Source: Bradyrhizobium neotropicale
GTDB lineage: Bacteria; Pseudomonadota; Alphaproteobacteria; Rhizobiales; Xanthobacteraceae
NCBI RefSeq assembly: GCF_001641695.1
Contig: NZ_LSEF01000071.1
Coordinates: forward strand, 1 to 59,913
Reading direction: 5' to 3'
DNA: 59,913 nt
The notes beneath the pieces are model-generated. The model saw nothing but the letters and a program-made list of their open reading frames with translations. It was not told where the DNA came from and made no database searches. A program made the position numbers and the translations under genes. Of the stretch, positions 43,639 through 50,918 are shown piece by piece (the stretch's first letter is position 1; each line of letters begins with the position of its first letter).

Positions 43639-43981
43639 GTTCAGCGCGATGCGTGATCCTAGCGTGTCTGAGCTTGATCGACCTCTCTCGCTGAAACAAG
43701 TCTGCGAGCTGATCTTCAATAATACGATATCGATCGCAACGCTCAAAGCCGAGCACAGACGGGGCAATCTTGAGCTATTCAAGATCGGCAGGCAGTACTT
43801 CACAACGCGACGGCATATCGAAGCGCTGGTGGAGAAGTGTCGGCTGCAAGGTCCGCCCCGCGCGCCCAAGCGGGAGCCCACGGATAACTGGCCGGAAGAG
43901 GTGAGAAGGCGCGCTGCGCTGGCAGCGGTGAGATTGAGCGTTGAGAAGTTGAAAGCAGCGGCAAGAAAGAAGAACAGTTAG
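43598..43981 (+). CDS. Excisionase-like helix-turn-helix protein
   Basis: The 127-aa protein has the pattern LSLKQVCELIFNNTISIATL, then GNLELFKIGRQYFTTRRHIEALVEKC, an excisionase/MerR-like winged helix that first binds DNA and then recognises a second site. The C-terminal tail is basic. It could be the recombination directionality factor for the integrase. The overlap with the previous gene is 41 bases; an ATG at 43,649 would remove it. Confidence 0.65.
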   Translation: MKHQRRHPTISLAEFSAMRDPSVSELDRPLSLKQVCELIFNNTISIATLKAEHRRGNLELFKIGRQYFTTRRHIEALVEKCRLQGPPRAPKREPTDNWPEEVRRRAALAAVRLSVEKLKAAARKKNS

Positions 43982-44013
43982 GGCGCATGCACCGAAAGGC
44001 ATGCCGGTTTAAT

Positions 44014-44049
44014 TTAGCCGAAATGCGTATCGAACCTGCCGTGCTTCAC
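44014..44049 (-). pseudogene. Copied 3' end of the small gene at 45,094
   Basis: The minus strand reads VKHGRFDTHFG and a TAA stop. The intact gene at 45,094-45,309 ends VKHGRFNTYSG and TAA. The two 36-base stretches are identical at 30 positions. No other part of the gene remains to the right of this copy. The Abi-like gene lies between the two copies. Confidence 0.7.
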
Positions 44050-44093
44050 CCTTCCATCGAAGCGTCGAAGGGCGCTCCAAACACTCAGCCGAA

Positions 44094-45086
44094 CTAGGCA
44101 CGTTCGGCGGGCGTTTGGTTTACGGAGCTTGGCTCTTCTGGCTTCGACCAAAGCCGCCCTGCTGCGCCACCTTCCAAGGGATAGCACACGATCTCCAAGA
44201 GATTGTGCTTCGGAAGACGGTTGGCGAAATCTTGGACTGGCTCCATCGCTGCTGGCGTGCGCGTGATCGCGTATATCTCGCGTCCGATGGTGGTTAGTAG
44301 TACATTTTGAACCTGCAAGTTAACAGGCGCGCGAGCATGCACCAACAACAGATGCTTCTTGAACTGAAAACCAAAGCTAGCGATCTGCCCATCCGGTAGG
44401 CTGCCTGCATCGAACGACTTACTCAATGAACCGGTCGCTCCAGTAATCAAGCCGCACTCCTCCAATTGAAGGAGCTCGGTGAACTCAACTCCATGTTGGG
44501 ACGGGAATGCTATAAAATCTGCGTTGACAACGCGGGGTGACCATTTTTCGAATAACGCAACGACGTTCTCGTCTAACTCGGCGACAAATCGTAGGGTCCG
44601 CAAAGAGAATGCCTTCGGTTTGCGCAACTCGCCCGCAAAAATCCGACCCCAAAGATCTTGGAGCCGCTCCGAGGAAGCATCTTCGGCGTAACGCTCAAAA
44701 ACGTTCAGCCAATCGTCGTCCGGCTTCGCTGTTTGCGCTGGGGGATCTTCGCCCAAATATTCGATTGTCTTCCTTGCGATTTCCTCTCGGTTCGTCTGGT
44801 GCCGCAATTCTTTGGTCAAAAGCGAATGTGCGGCACGCTGAATTACCTCCGGATCATTTTTTGCAAGACTAGCAGCGGCATCGGCGACGGCCTTGCTGAC
44901 CACGCTTCTAGCTTCTGTCTTGTCCTTTATTCGCTGTGTAACGCTCGCGAGCCAAGCGGCCGGAATGTCAACGGCGCCGCCGATTAAGCGCGAGATAGCC
45001 TCACCCGCTGGACCAGCCACAATCTTCGGAAGGTTGAGTTGATCAAGAAAACCGCCACCCTCGGAAGGTACTACGTCGTTTCCCAT
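44094..45086 (-). CDS. DUF2806 / Abi-alpha-like protein
   Basis: The 330-aa protein contains the typical segment RLQDLWGRIFAGELRKPKAF followed by SLRTLRFVAELDENVVALFEKW, as in DUF2806 and abortive-infection alpha proteins. Family members are linked to phage resistance, but the mechanism is unclear. It may be coupled to the 71-aa gene, whose stop lies 7 bases upstream. It heads the cargo region of the element. Confidence 0.78.
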   Translation of the reverse strand: MGNDVVPSEGGGFLDQLNLPKIVAGPAGEAISRLIGGAVDIPAAWLASVTQRIKDKTEARSVVSKAVADAAASLAKNDPEVIQRAAHSLLTKELRHQTNREEIARKTIEYLGEDPPAQTAKPDDDWLNVFERYAEDASSERLQDLWGRIFAGELRKPKAFSLRTLRFVAELDENVVALFEKWSPRVVNADFIAFPSQHGVEFTELLQLEECGLITGATGSLSKSFDAGSLPDGQIASFGFQFKKHLLLVHARAPVNLQVQNVLLTTIGREIYAITRTPAAMEPVQDFANRLPKHNLLEIVCYPLEGGAAGRLWSKPEEPSSVNQTPAERA

Positions 45087-45093
45087 GCGACAC

Positions 45094-45309
45094 TTATCCC
45101 GAATACGTATTGAACCTGCCATGCTTCACGCCGCGAATGTACCCGCGTGACACCCGCTCTTCCATCTCGCGCTCTAGAAACTCGTTCGCAATCAACAGCG
45201 CCTTCACGGCTTCGCGTGCGTCACCGCCGCAAGCCGCTATTGCCTGATCGGCGGCAGCTTCCAACGCTAGCGCGTCCGACTGGAGCTTGGAAACGGCAGC
45301 CTCAGGCAT
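45094..45309 (-). CDS. Small protein of a Bradyrhizobium family, unknown function
   Basis: The 71-aa protein contains AADQAIAACGGDAREAVKAL and IANEFLEREMEERVSRGYIRG. I recognise it as a small family frequent in Bradyrhizobium chromosomes and mobile elements. No function is known. Its 3' end is duplicated at 44,014. It lies upstream of the Abi-like gene in the same direction. Confidence 0.75.
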   Translation of the reverse strand: MPEAAVSKLQSDALALEAAADQAIAACGGDAREAVKALLIANEFLEREMEERVSRGYIRGVKHGRFNTYSG

Positions 45310-45420
45310 GTAGAAATCCGGGCGACAGGGGGACTAGGCAATGTTCGCACTATGTTCTAAGCTAGTCAAGCGTGCACGACGGGAGCAATTAAACCGCGCG
45401 CGAATCCAGGGGGTGAACTA

Positions 45421-45975
45421 TTGCCGACGCAGCTTTTCAGAGGAATCGCAGTTTTTAGCTTGGTGAGTTTTCATGTTGCCGCTTGCTTCGCTGCTGAGGT
45501 GCTCGACACCGACGCGCTCTACGAGACGCTCAGAAAGTCGACTTACGCAGACCTTCAGCAATTTAAGGAGGCTGCGGAAAAAGAGCGCCAGCGCAAGATA
45601 AGAGATAAAGTGCCGCCCCTGACCGCCGAGCGGGCTGCGGAAGGGGACTCAGCGATTGCCTTTGTTCTGTACAACAAAACTATGATCTACGTCGCTTGCG
45701 CTGAAGCGCTTGCCAATAACCCACCGCAACAGCGAGGCGAAGACGCACTTAAGGAGTGCGTTTCCGCGAAGGGTATTCAGTTCAACAAGTACCTAAAACT
45801 GACCGAGTACGCTGACACTCTTGGAAGCAAAAAGTTTGCGATTTGTGAAATCAAGGCTCGCGATTTCCAGCGCGAGTCACGTTTTCCCCCGTATGACTTT
45901 CTTCGCGATCCTAGGGGACCAAAACTCCTCGACTTCGGCGTCATGAACGAGTGCCTCATGTCGGAGCTTCGCTGA
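45421..45975 (+). CDS. Secreted protein, unknown function
   Basis: The 184-aa protein begins at a TTG with a GGGGGTGA ribosome site. It has a signal peptide (LFRGIAVFSLVSFHVAACFA|AEV) and a helical soluble domain with several cysteines (VACAEAL, LKECVSA, ICEIKA). Four bases separate it from the nuclease gene, so the two are probably co-transcribed and may work together outside the membrane. Confidence 0.65.
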   Translation: MPTQLFRGIAVFSLVSFHVAACFAAEVLDTDALYETLRKSTYADLQQFKEAAEKERQRKIRDKVPPLTAERAAEGDSAIAFVLYNKTMIYVACAEALANNPPQQRGEDALKECVSAKGIQFNKYLKLTEYADTLGSKKFAICEIKARDFQRESRFPPYDFLRDPRGPKLLDFGVMNECLMSELR

Positions 45976-45979
45976 CATT

Positions 45980-46507
45980 ATGCAGCGCTTGCGACTAGCC
46001 GTAGCTCTTTTAGCATCCGCTTTCGCTATCCACGAGGCGACTGCTGGTGAATTGATCGGACAGGCAAGCATCATCGACGGCGACACGCTCGAAATTCACG
46101 GCAACCGCATTCGGCTATGGGGCATTGATGCTCCTGAAAGCTCGCAGCTCTGCCGAGGCGACGACAGCTTGCCGTATCGTTGTGGCGCCAAAGCAGCAAA
46201 CGAGCTGGACGCCTTCATTGCGCGGCGGCCGGTTAGCTGCGAGCCGGTTGGGCGTGATGTCTATGGGCGTACGGTCGCAACCTGCTCAGTTGGCAGCGTT
46301 GATCTTGCGGAATGGCTGGTCCGTGGCGGGCTCGCGTTCGATTGGCCGCGCTACTCCAAAGGCAAATACGACAGCGCGCAACGCGAAGCCGATCACGCGG
46401 GGCGAGGAGTATGGGCCGGAAGCTACGTTGTGCCGTGGCTGTATCGGGCCTGCATAAACCAGGGCGGCAAGCCGGGCGATTGTTCGGACGACGCGGGCTC
46501 GCGGTGA
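45980..46507 (+). CDS. Secreted thermonuclease (SNase family)
   Basis: The 175-aa protein has a signal peptide (MQRLRLAVALLASAFAIHEATA) and the SNase core IIDGDTLEIHGNRIRLWGIDAPE, followed later by PVSCEPVGRDVYGRTVATC and LVRGGLAFDW. The catalytic Asp, Arg and Glu are all visible. It degrades DNA and RNA in the periplasm or outside. In the cargo region it may attack incoming DNA or give the host a nutrient benefit. Confidence 0.9.
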   Translation: MQRLRLAVALLASAFAIHEATAGELIGQASIIDGDTLEIHGNRIRLWGIDAPESSQLCRGDDSLPYRCGAKAANELDAFIARRPVSCEPVGRDVYGRTVATCSVGSVDLAEWLVRGGLAFDWPRYSKGKYDSAQREADHAGRGVWAGSYVVPWLYRACINQGGKPGDCSDDAGSR

Positions 46508-46513
46508 AGGGTC

Positions 46514-47092
46514 TCAGTTCTTACAGGCGAACTCTAAGTCGTCCAGGTCGCGTGGTTCCTCTTTGCTGCCTTCCTTCGCGCTGACAAACTTCATATTCAC
46601 GCGCGGCGGGACGGCGAAGTCTACATCGAGAAAGGCCGTCCCCAATTTCATGGTGCTCTGAATACGCTTAGCCGTCACCGCGCTGCTGATTAGAGCCGAT
46701 ACCAATACGCCATTGCTCGGGGCCTTTGCGGCGATAGCACTTACCTTCTGCGGGTCGGTGTTGCCGCTGGACTTTAGTCGCAACCGAGCTTTAGGCGGGA
46801 GGCCCCAAGTAACCTTAAACGTGGTGACCTCATAGCCCATCTGTTCGAGCAGGGGCAAAGCGTCGCCAACCTGCTGGGTGAACGAGTTGAATTCTGCCAT
46901 TAGTTTCCCGGATGGGTCGGACAGGTCGGGAAGCGATAGGTCCGGCATTGACGGCAAAGAGACAGACGGCATCGAAGGCATCATGTCCCGCGCCGACTTG
47001 GTGATGCTGTCTAGTCTGCTAGGAGCGCTGTCTTCGGCGTGAACGGCACAAGGGGCGCCAAAAATGATTATTAGTATCAATGCTGTTCTCAT
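46514..47092 (-). CDS. Secreted protein with a proline-rich spacer
   Basis: The 192-aa protein has a signal peptide (MRTALILIIIFGAPCAVHA), a repeat-like spacer (MPSMPSVSLPSMPDLSLPDLSDP) and a C-terminal folded domain. The frame is open upstream to 47,263, but the signal peptide marks the start at 47,092. It runs opposite to the secreted nuclease gene. The function is unknown. Confidence 0.65.
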   Translation of the reverse strand: MRTALILIIIFGAPCAVHAEDSAPSRLDSITKSARDMMPSMPSVSLPSMPDLSLPDLSDPSGKLMAEFNSFTQQVGDALPLLEQMGYEVTTFKVTWGLPPKARLRLKSSGNTDPQKVSAIAAKAPSNGVLVSALISSAVTAKRIQSTMKLGTAFLDVDFAVPPRVNMKFVSAKEGSKEEPRDLDDLEFACKN

Positions 47093-47158
47093 GCCGATTC
47101 CCTTGGCTAGTGCGTCGGGTGCCACTATAAAGACGGTCACCACCTTAAGGAAGCGGCA

Positions 47159-48109
47159 ATGCTCGATGCAATCACAGAAGGCATCAAGAAGTGGCTGGTT
47201 GGTTGCTTTGCTGCGGCGATCAGGCACACCACGCGGGCCGAAGATCGGGTACTCGCCATTCAATGGCTTAGCGATTCGCGCGCTGTGCTCGCAAGCGACC
47301 TGCGTCCAATCGAGAAGTTCAAGAAGCTAAATACGCTCATCAATTCGCGAACGGCCGTCTCCGCGATTGCAAAAAGTGTTTCTGAAGCCGTTTCCAATTA
47401 CCGGAAATCAGACCTTCCGCTTCCGATGAAGATCGCTCTGCCCGCGACACTGGCTTCACTTCCCCTGGTCGGTGGACACGCTGCCGGTATTGCAGCCTTT
47501 GGCGGGGCTCTCGGGGTTCCGGTACTCTTACTCATTTTTCTCGGGACAGCGGGTATCACTTCGATAATCGAGGCGGTTGTTACGACCCCCGAAGCACGCC
47601 CCCACATCGCCGAGATCATTGACGCGATTGTCCAAGACGAGCGATTGCGCCGCACCAGTGCGCAAATGAAGGCTGCGATGAAAGAGCAGCCAATGGACCC
47701 CGCTCGTGTCACCGTTCCGTTGGAGGAGCTAGCGCTTCGGGCTTATCTGCTCAGCATGGACCCGTTCGAGTTCGAGCGGCATACTATGAGTTTCTTCGAA
47801 GCTGCGGGCTTTGAGGCGTGGGCGACGCGAAAGTCAAATGACTTCGGAGTCGACGGCTTTGCCATCCACCCCGATGGTCTGATCATCGTTCAATGCAAAC
47901 GAAATTCGAGTGACAATAAGGTCGGTCGACCTACCATCCAACAATTCAAAGGCGTCATCGAAGAGCAGACGGCTCTGCGTGGTTACGTCGTGACGACATC
48001 CACGTTTACCGACGAAGCGATGGAGTCGGCCCAACTATCGGACAAGCTCATTATAGTCGATATGGAAGCTCTTGTGAGGTGGCACGCTGAGGCGCCAACG
48101 TTTTTATGA
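47159..48109 (+). CDS. Membrane-anchored Mrr-like restriction endonuclease
   Basis: The 316-aa protein has two hydrophobic segments near residues 92-150 (ALPATLASLPLVGGHAAGIAAFG and VPVLLLIFLGTAGITSIIEAV) and a C-terminal Mrr-type nuclease: FEFERHTMSFFEAAGFEAW, then FGVDGFAIHPDG and IIVQCKRN with the Asp and QxK catalytic motif. Mrr enzymes cut modified DNA. A membrane location could place the nuclease at the site of phage DNA entry. Confidence 0.82.
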   Translation: MLDAITEGIKKWLVGCFAAAIRHTTRAEDRVLAIQWLSDSRAVLASDLRPIEKFKKLNTLINSRTAVSAIAKSVSEAVSNYRKSDLPLPMKIALPATLASLPLVGGHAAGIAAFGGALGVPVLLLIFLGTAGITSIIEAVVTTPEARPHIAEIIDAIVQDERLRRTSAQMKAAMKEQPMDPARVTVPLEELALRAYLLSMDPFEFERHTMSFFEAAGFEAWATRKSNDFGVDGFAIHPDGLIIVQCKRNSSDNKVGRPTIQQFKGVIEEQTALRGYVVTTSTFTDEAMESAQLSDKLIIVDMEALVRWHAEAPTFL

Positions 48110-48214
48110 GGAACTGTTACACGACAGGCTGCGACAGCCGCCGACATTGCGAGGCAGGGGCAGAGCGACACACTGAAAATGCAATTTTGAGAGAAATAGG
48201 AATCGGAAGTTGAA

Positions 48215-48751
48215 ATGAAATATGGCTCCATCGAATATCAATACGCCGCACCCATAGCCCGGAGTCTGGTAGAGGACGCCGAGTTCCGGCGCTGGGTCTT
48301 GTCGAAATCCAAATTTTCAAGTTCTTCTGACGCCCGCATTCTCCACAAGGAAATGCAAGCCTACCGGAAAAATCCAACGGCAGAGTGGTGGAGGTTTTAC
48401 TTCACTGAGGGGTGCCGTTGCCTAGGATGCAGCGGGAAGGAAACGGACATCCTCGCAATGTTTGAGGATGACGGGGGCTCTCGAAGGTTCGCCATTCACT
48501 TTGAGATCAAACAGCCGAAAGACAAGTTTAAGGCAGATGGCGTTCAGGCGCGAGGTTATCCGTTGCGAGCAGAATGCTGGGTAGACAAGCCGCCGCCGAA
48601 GGTGTTGCCGCATCATGATGCTTCGACAGGGATATTCTTCAGCGAGGGAAAAAGGGCTGAATACGCTCCGCATCTCGACAATTTCCAAACGAAAATTACA
48701 TTCGAAGAGATTGAACGAGAATTTCCTCACTTGGCGGAGTGGGCTCGGTAA
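48215..48751 (+). CDS. PD-(D/E)XK-like protein, putative nuclease
   Basis: The 178-aa protein contains SGKETDILAMFED and then FAIHFEIKQPKDKF. The Asp and ExK spacing matches a PD-(D/E)XK nuclease core, and a cysteine pair (CRCLGC) is nearby. I do not recognise the exact family. It lies between the Mrr-like gene and the integrase in the cargo region, which suggests a defence function. Confidence 0.65.
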   Translation: MKYGSIEYQYAAPIARSLVEDAEFRRWVLSKSKFSSSSDARILHKEMQAYRKNPTAEWWRFYFTEGCRCLGCSGKETDILAMFEDDGGSRRFAIHFEIKQPKDKFKADGVQARGYPLRAECWVDKPPPKVLPHHDASTGIFFSEGKRAEYAPHLDNFQTKITFEEIEREFPHLAEWAR

Positions 48752-48763
48752 GCAACGATGCCT

Positions 48764-50002
48764 TTAAGCCGCCTCCTTAGCTTGGCTGTTCTTCGGCTGG
48801 AGCGTTTTGGAGACGTAGGCCGCGATTGCGTCGACTGCCTGCCGCTTCTCAGCTTGCATGTCGTATCGATCATAGGTTTTGCCGCTGCCGACAATGGCGT
48901 GATGCGTGAGCGCTTCCGTTGTATCTCGCGGGATACCCATTGCGCGAGCCCACGTCGTGGCTGATCGCCGTGCATCGTGGGGCGACCACTCGGCCATCTT
49001 CAGCTTCAGTCGAAGTCGGCGGACGGCTTGCGACAGGGCGTGCCTATCAATCGGCTTGTCGCCTTTGCCCCGAGTCGACGGGAAGACGTAGGGGCTATCT
49101 TCGTACAGTCTCTCCGCAAGTGCCTGCTTGATGAGCTGCACGGCTTCAGCACTCAGCGGGACCGAGTGAGGCTTGGGGCGCTTCATTCGGGACGCGGGCA
49201 GGTCCCAGCGCGGCGCGGGGCCGTCAAGGTCGATCAGCTCGTCAAGGCGCATACCCGAGACCTGCAACGGGCGTTGTGCGGATAGGAAGATCAGGCGAAC
49301 GGCGATCCCTACGGCGACTGAGAAGACATTATCGGGCGGGGTGACGAAGGCAGGCCAAACGGCCCTCAGTTCGTCGTCGCTCAGAACGCGGTCTTCCTCG
49401 CGCTCTTTTCCGCCAACCTTGGGAATGCGGGCGAGGGGGTTAATGATCGTCTCGTCTTCGAGGTTGGCCCAATTGTACATGGTGCAAATGGACGCCTGGG
49501 TCTTGTTGGCGTTGCGCACCGAGGTGGCGGCGAGCCCGCGAAGGAAGACGACCAGCTCTTTGCGGGTGATGGTCGACACGATGCGAGGACCGAATTCGGT
49601 TTTCGCACGCTTCAGCACCCACTCGTCGTCCTTCCACGACTTCTTACGGGGCTTCGCGTATTCGTTAACGTAGCGGTCGGCCAGCCGGTTGAAGGTCAGC
49701 TCATCAGCGCCGACCATAGCCTCAGCCGCTTCGAGCTGGGCTCCCTTGATCGGGTTGCGGCCTTCGCGCAGATCGGCATATCGGCGGTTGGCTGCGAGCA
49801 CCGCCTTTTCCAGCGTCATGATCGGGTATTCCCCCAGGGTGATGCGCTGCATCTTCCCGTGACGCTTGAAGCGGAAGCAGAAGGTCTTCCGGGAAGCTGT
49901 TACCCGGATCGCCAGCCCCTTGCAGGCGTCGTCCTTGACCTCGAAGCGCTCGGTCCCTTTGGCCTTGAGCGAGGCGACGTATCGGTCGGTGAAACGGGGC
50001 AT
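48764..50002 (-). CDS. int: P4-type tyrosine integrase
   Basis: The 412-aa protein has the N-terminal DUF4102 arm-binding domain (FEVKDDACKGLAIRVTASRK and ITLGEYPIMTLEKA), a SAM-like core-binding region and the catalytic domain with an Arg in LSAQRPLQVSGM, HDARRSATTWAR and the final YDRYD. It integrates the element into the tRNA gene. It starts 186 bases before the right 48-bp repeat and is transcribed away from it. Confidence 0.95.
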   Translation of the reverse strand: MPRFTDRYVASLKAKGTERFEVKDDACKGLAIRVTASRKTFCFRFKRHGKMQRITLGEYPIMTLEKAVLAANRRYADLREGRNPIKGAQLEAAEAMVGADELTFNRLADRYVNEYAKPRKKSWKDDEWVLKRAKTEFGPRIVSTITRKELVVFLRGLAATSVRNANKTQASICTMYNWANLEDETIINPLARIPKVGGKEREEDRVLSDDELRAVWPAFVTPPDNVFSVAVGIAVRLIFLSAQRPLQVSGMRLDELIDLDGPAPRWDLPASRMKRPKPHSVPLSAEAVQLIKQALAERLYEDSPYVFPSTRGKGDKPIDRHALSQAVRRLRLKLKMAEWSPHDARRSATTWARAMGIPRDTTEALTHHAIVGSGKTYDRYDMQAEKRQAVDAIAAYVSKTLQPKNSQAKEAA

Positions 50003-50039
50003 CGGATTCCGGCTCCGGGGTTCGGCGCGCGGTTTCCCC

Positions 50040-50055
50040 GGGAAACTTTTGCACC
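50040..50055 (+). other. Putative integrase arm site
   Basis: GGGAAACTTTTGCACC shares GGGAAACTTT(T)G.GC with 27,321-27,334, in the same orientation. In the circular form the two flank the 48-bp core on opposite sides. It also lies in the integrase upstream region, where binding could repress the gene. Confidence 0.5.
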
Positions 50056-50187
50056 AAGATTGGCGTGATCGTTCCTGTTCTGTTTAAGACAGGCCTGGAC
50101 CGGGCGTCAATCAAAGGGGCAGCTAGATCAAGGGGTTACGTGGACCGGCTTGGACGAGCCAAGACAGCCCTGGAATTTGGTTTTTTG

Positions 50188-50235
50188 GGATTTCGATTCC
50201 GAGGGTCGGGAGTTCGAATCTCTCCGAGCGCGCCA
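50188..50235 (+). other. attR: 48-bp attachment repeat
   Basis: This is an exact copy of 27,215-27,262 and consists only of a tRNA 3' half, without the acceptor 5' arm. It is the displaced original end of the host tRNA-Arg gene and marks the right border of the element. Confidence 0.95.
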
Positions 50236-50462
50236 CTTTCAGTCTTTTTGCGGCGGTTATCTCCCGCGGTTCCATGGCCGGAAATGTCTGCAGGACAGGC
50301 TCGGCATCCCTACGACCGGCGTCAATCGGGAAGCCCACAATCCGCTGCCGGGCAAGGACGGGACGAAACTCTTTGCCGGCCCGGCGAAGCCAGCCGGAAA
50401 CAAACCGGGCCTAACCTTCCCTCAAGCTGCCGCATCCAACCCGTTTCAAGGGAGGGGATCTT

Positions 50463-50837
50463 ATGAAAGCAGCATTTTTGGCACTATCGCTTCTTGGCCA
50501 GCCCGCGATACCGATTTCCGACCGTGTGCCCGTTTTCAACGTCGAAGCCCTTTGCAGGGATGTTTCCGCTGACGACAAGGCGTCAGGGCTGGCCCTGGCG
50601 CAGGACGCTGGCGAATGCGTGCGTGACGAGACACTTGCGCAGCAGCAGCTAAGTTCGACTTGGCTGACTGTTCCGGGTCCGGCGCGCGAAAGCTGCGAAG
50701 GCGAGGCTGCGGCAGGGGGAATACAAAGCTATGTCGACCTGCTCACCTGCCTGCAGATGGCGGGCTGGGCGAACCCGGCTCCTTCACCGGCAGTGCCGCT
50801 CAGGGGCGCGAGCAAGACGCGGAACGCCAAAAATTAG
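50463..50837 (+). CDS. Small secreted protein, unknown function
   Basis: The 124-aa protein has a short signal (MKAAFLALSLLGQPAI), then a cysteine-rich domain with VEALCRDVS, AGECVRDE and IQSYVDLLTCLQMAG. This pattern matches a Bradyrhizobium secreted protein family of unknown function. AAGGGAGGGGATC precedes the ATG. It is the first host gene after the element. Confidence 0.7.
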   Translation: MKAAFLALSLLGQPAIPISDRVPVFNVEALCRDVSADDKASGLALAQDAGECVRDETLAQQQLSSTWLTVPGPARESCEGEAAAGGIQSYVDLLTCLQMAGWANPAPSPAVPLRGASKTRNAKN

Positions 50838-50918
50838 TTGCGCAAGCGCGCAACCATCCACCGGTTTTTGTTCTGTCTGTGTTCTAATGGCGCGTGGCCC
50901 CGCGACCGGCGCAACAGG

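Larger units (their letters stand above)
27215..50235. mobile_element. Integrated prophage-like / satellite element in tRNA-Arg
   Basis: The 23-kb element is bounded by identical 48-bp repeats, carries a P4-type integrase next to the right one, and differs from the flanks in lower GC and the absence of the host palindromic repeats. Modules run left to right: HTH and replication (27.7-31.6 kb), packaging and tail (33.4-42.7 kb), cargo with nuclease and Abi-like genes (44.0-48.8 kb), integrase. No major capsid, prohead protease, tail tube, fibres or lysis gene was found, although the genes present look intact. Confidence 0.93.

Noticed and set aside
50188..50235. A second tRNA-Arg gene
   Set aside because: Only the 3' half is present; the 5' acceptor arm and D-arm are missing. 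It is the attR copy.
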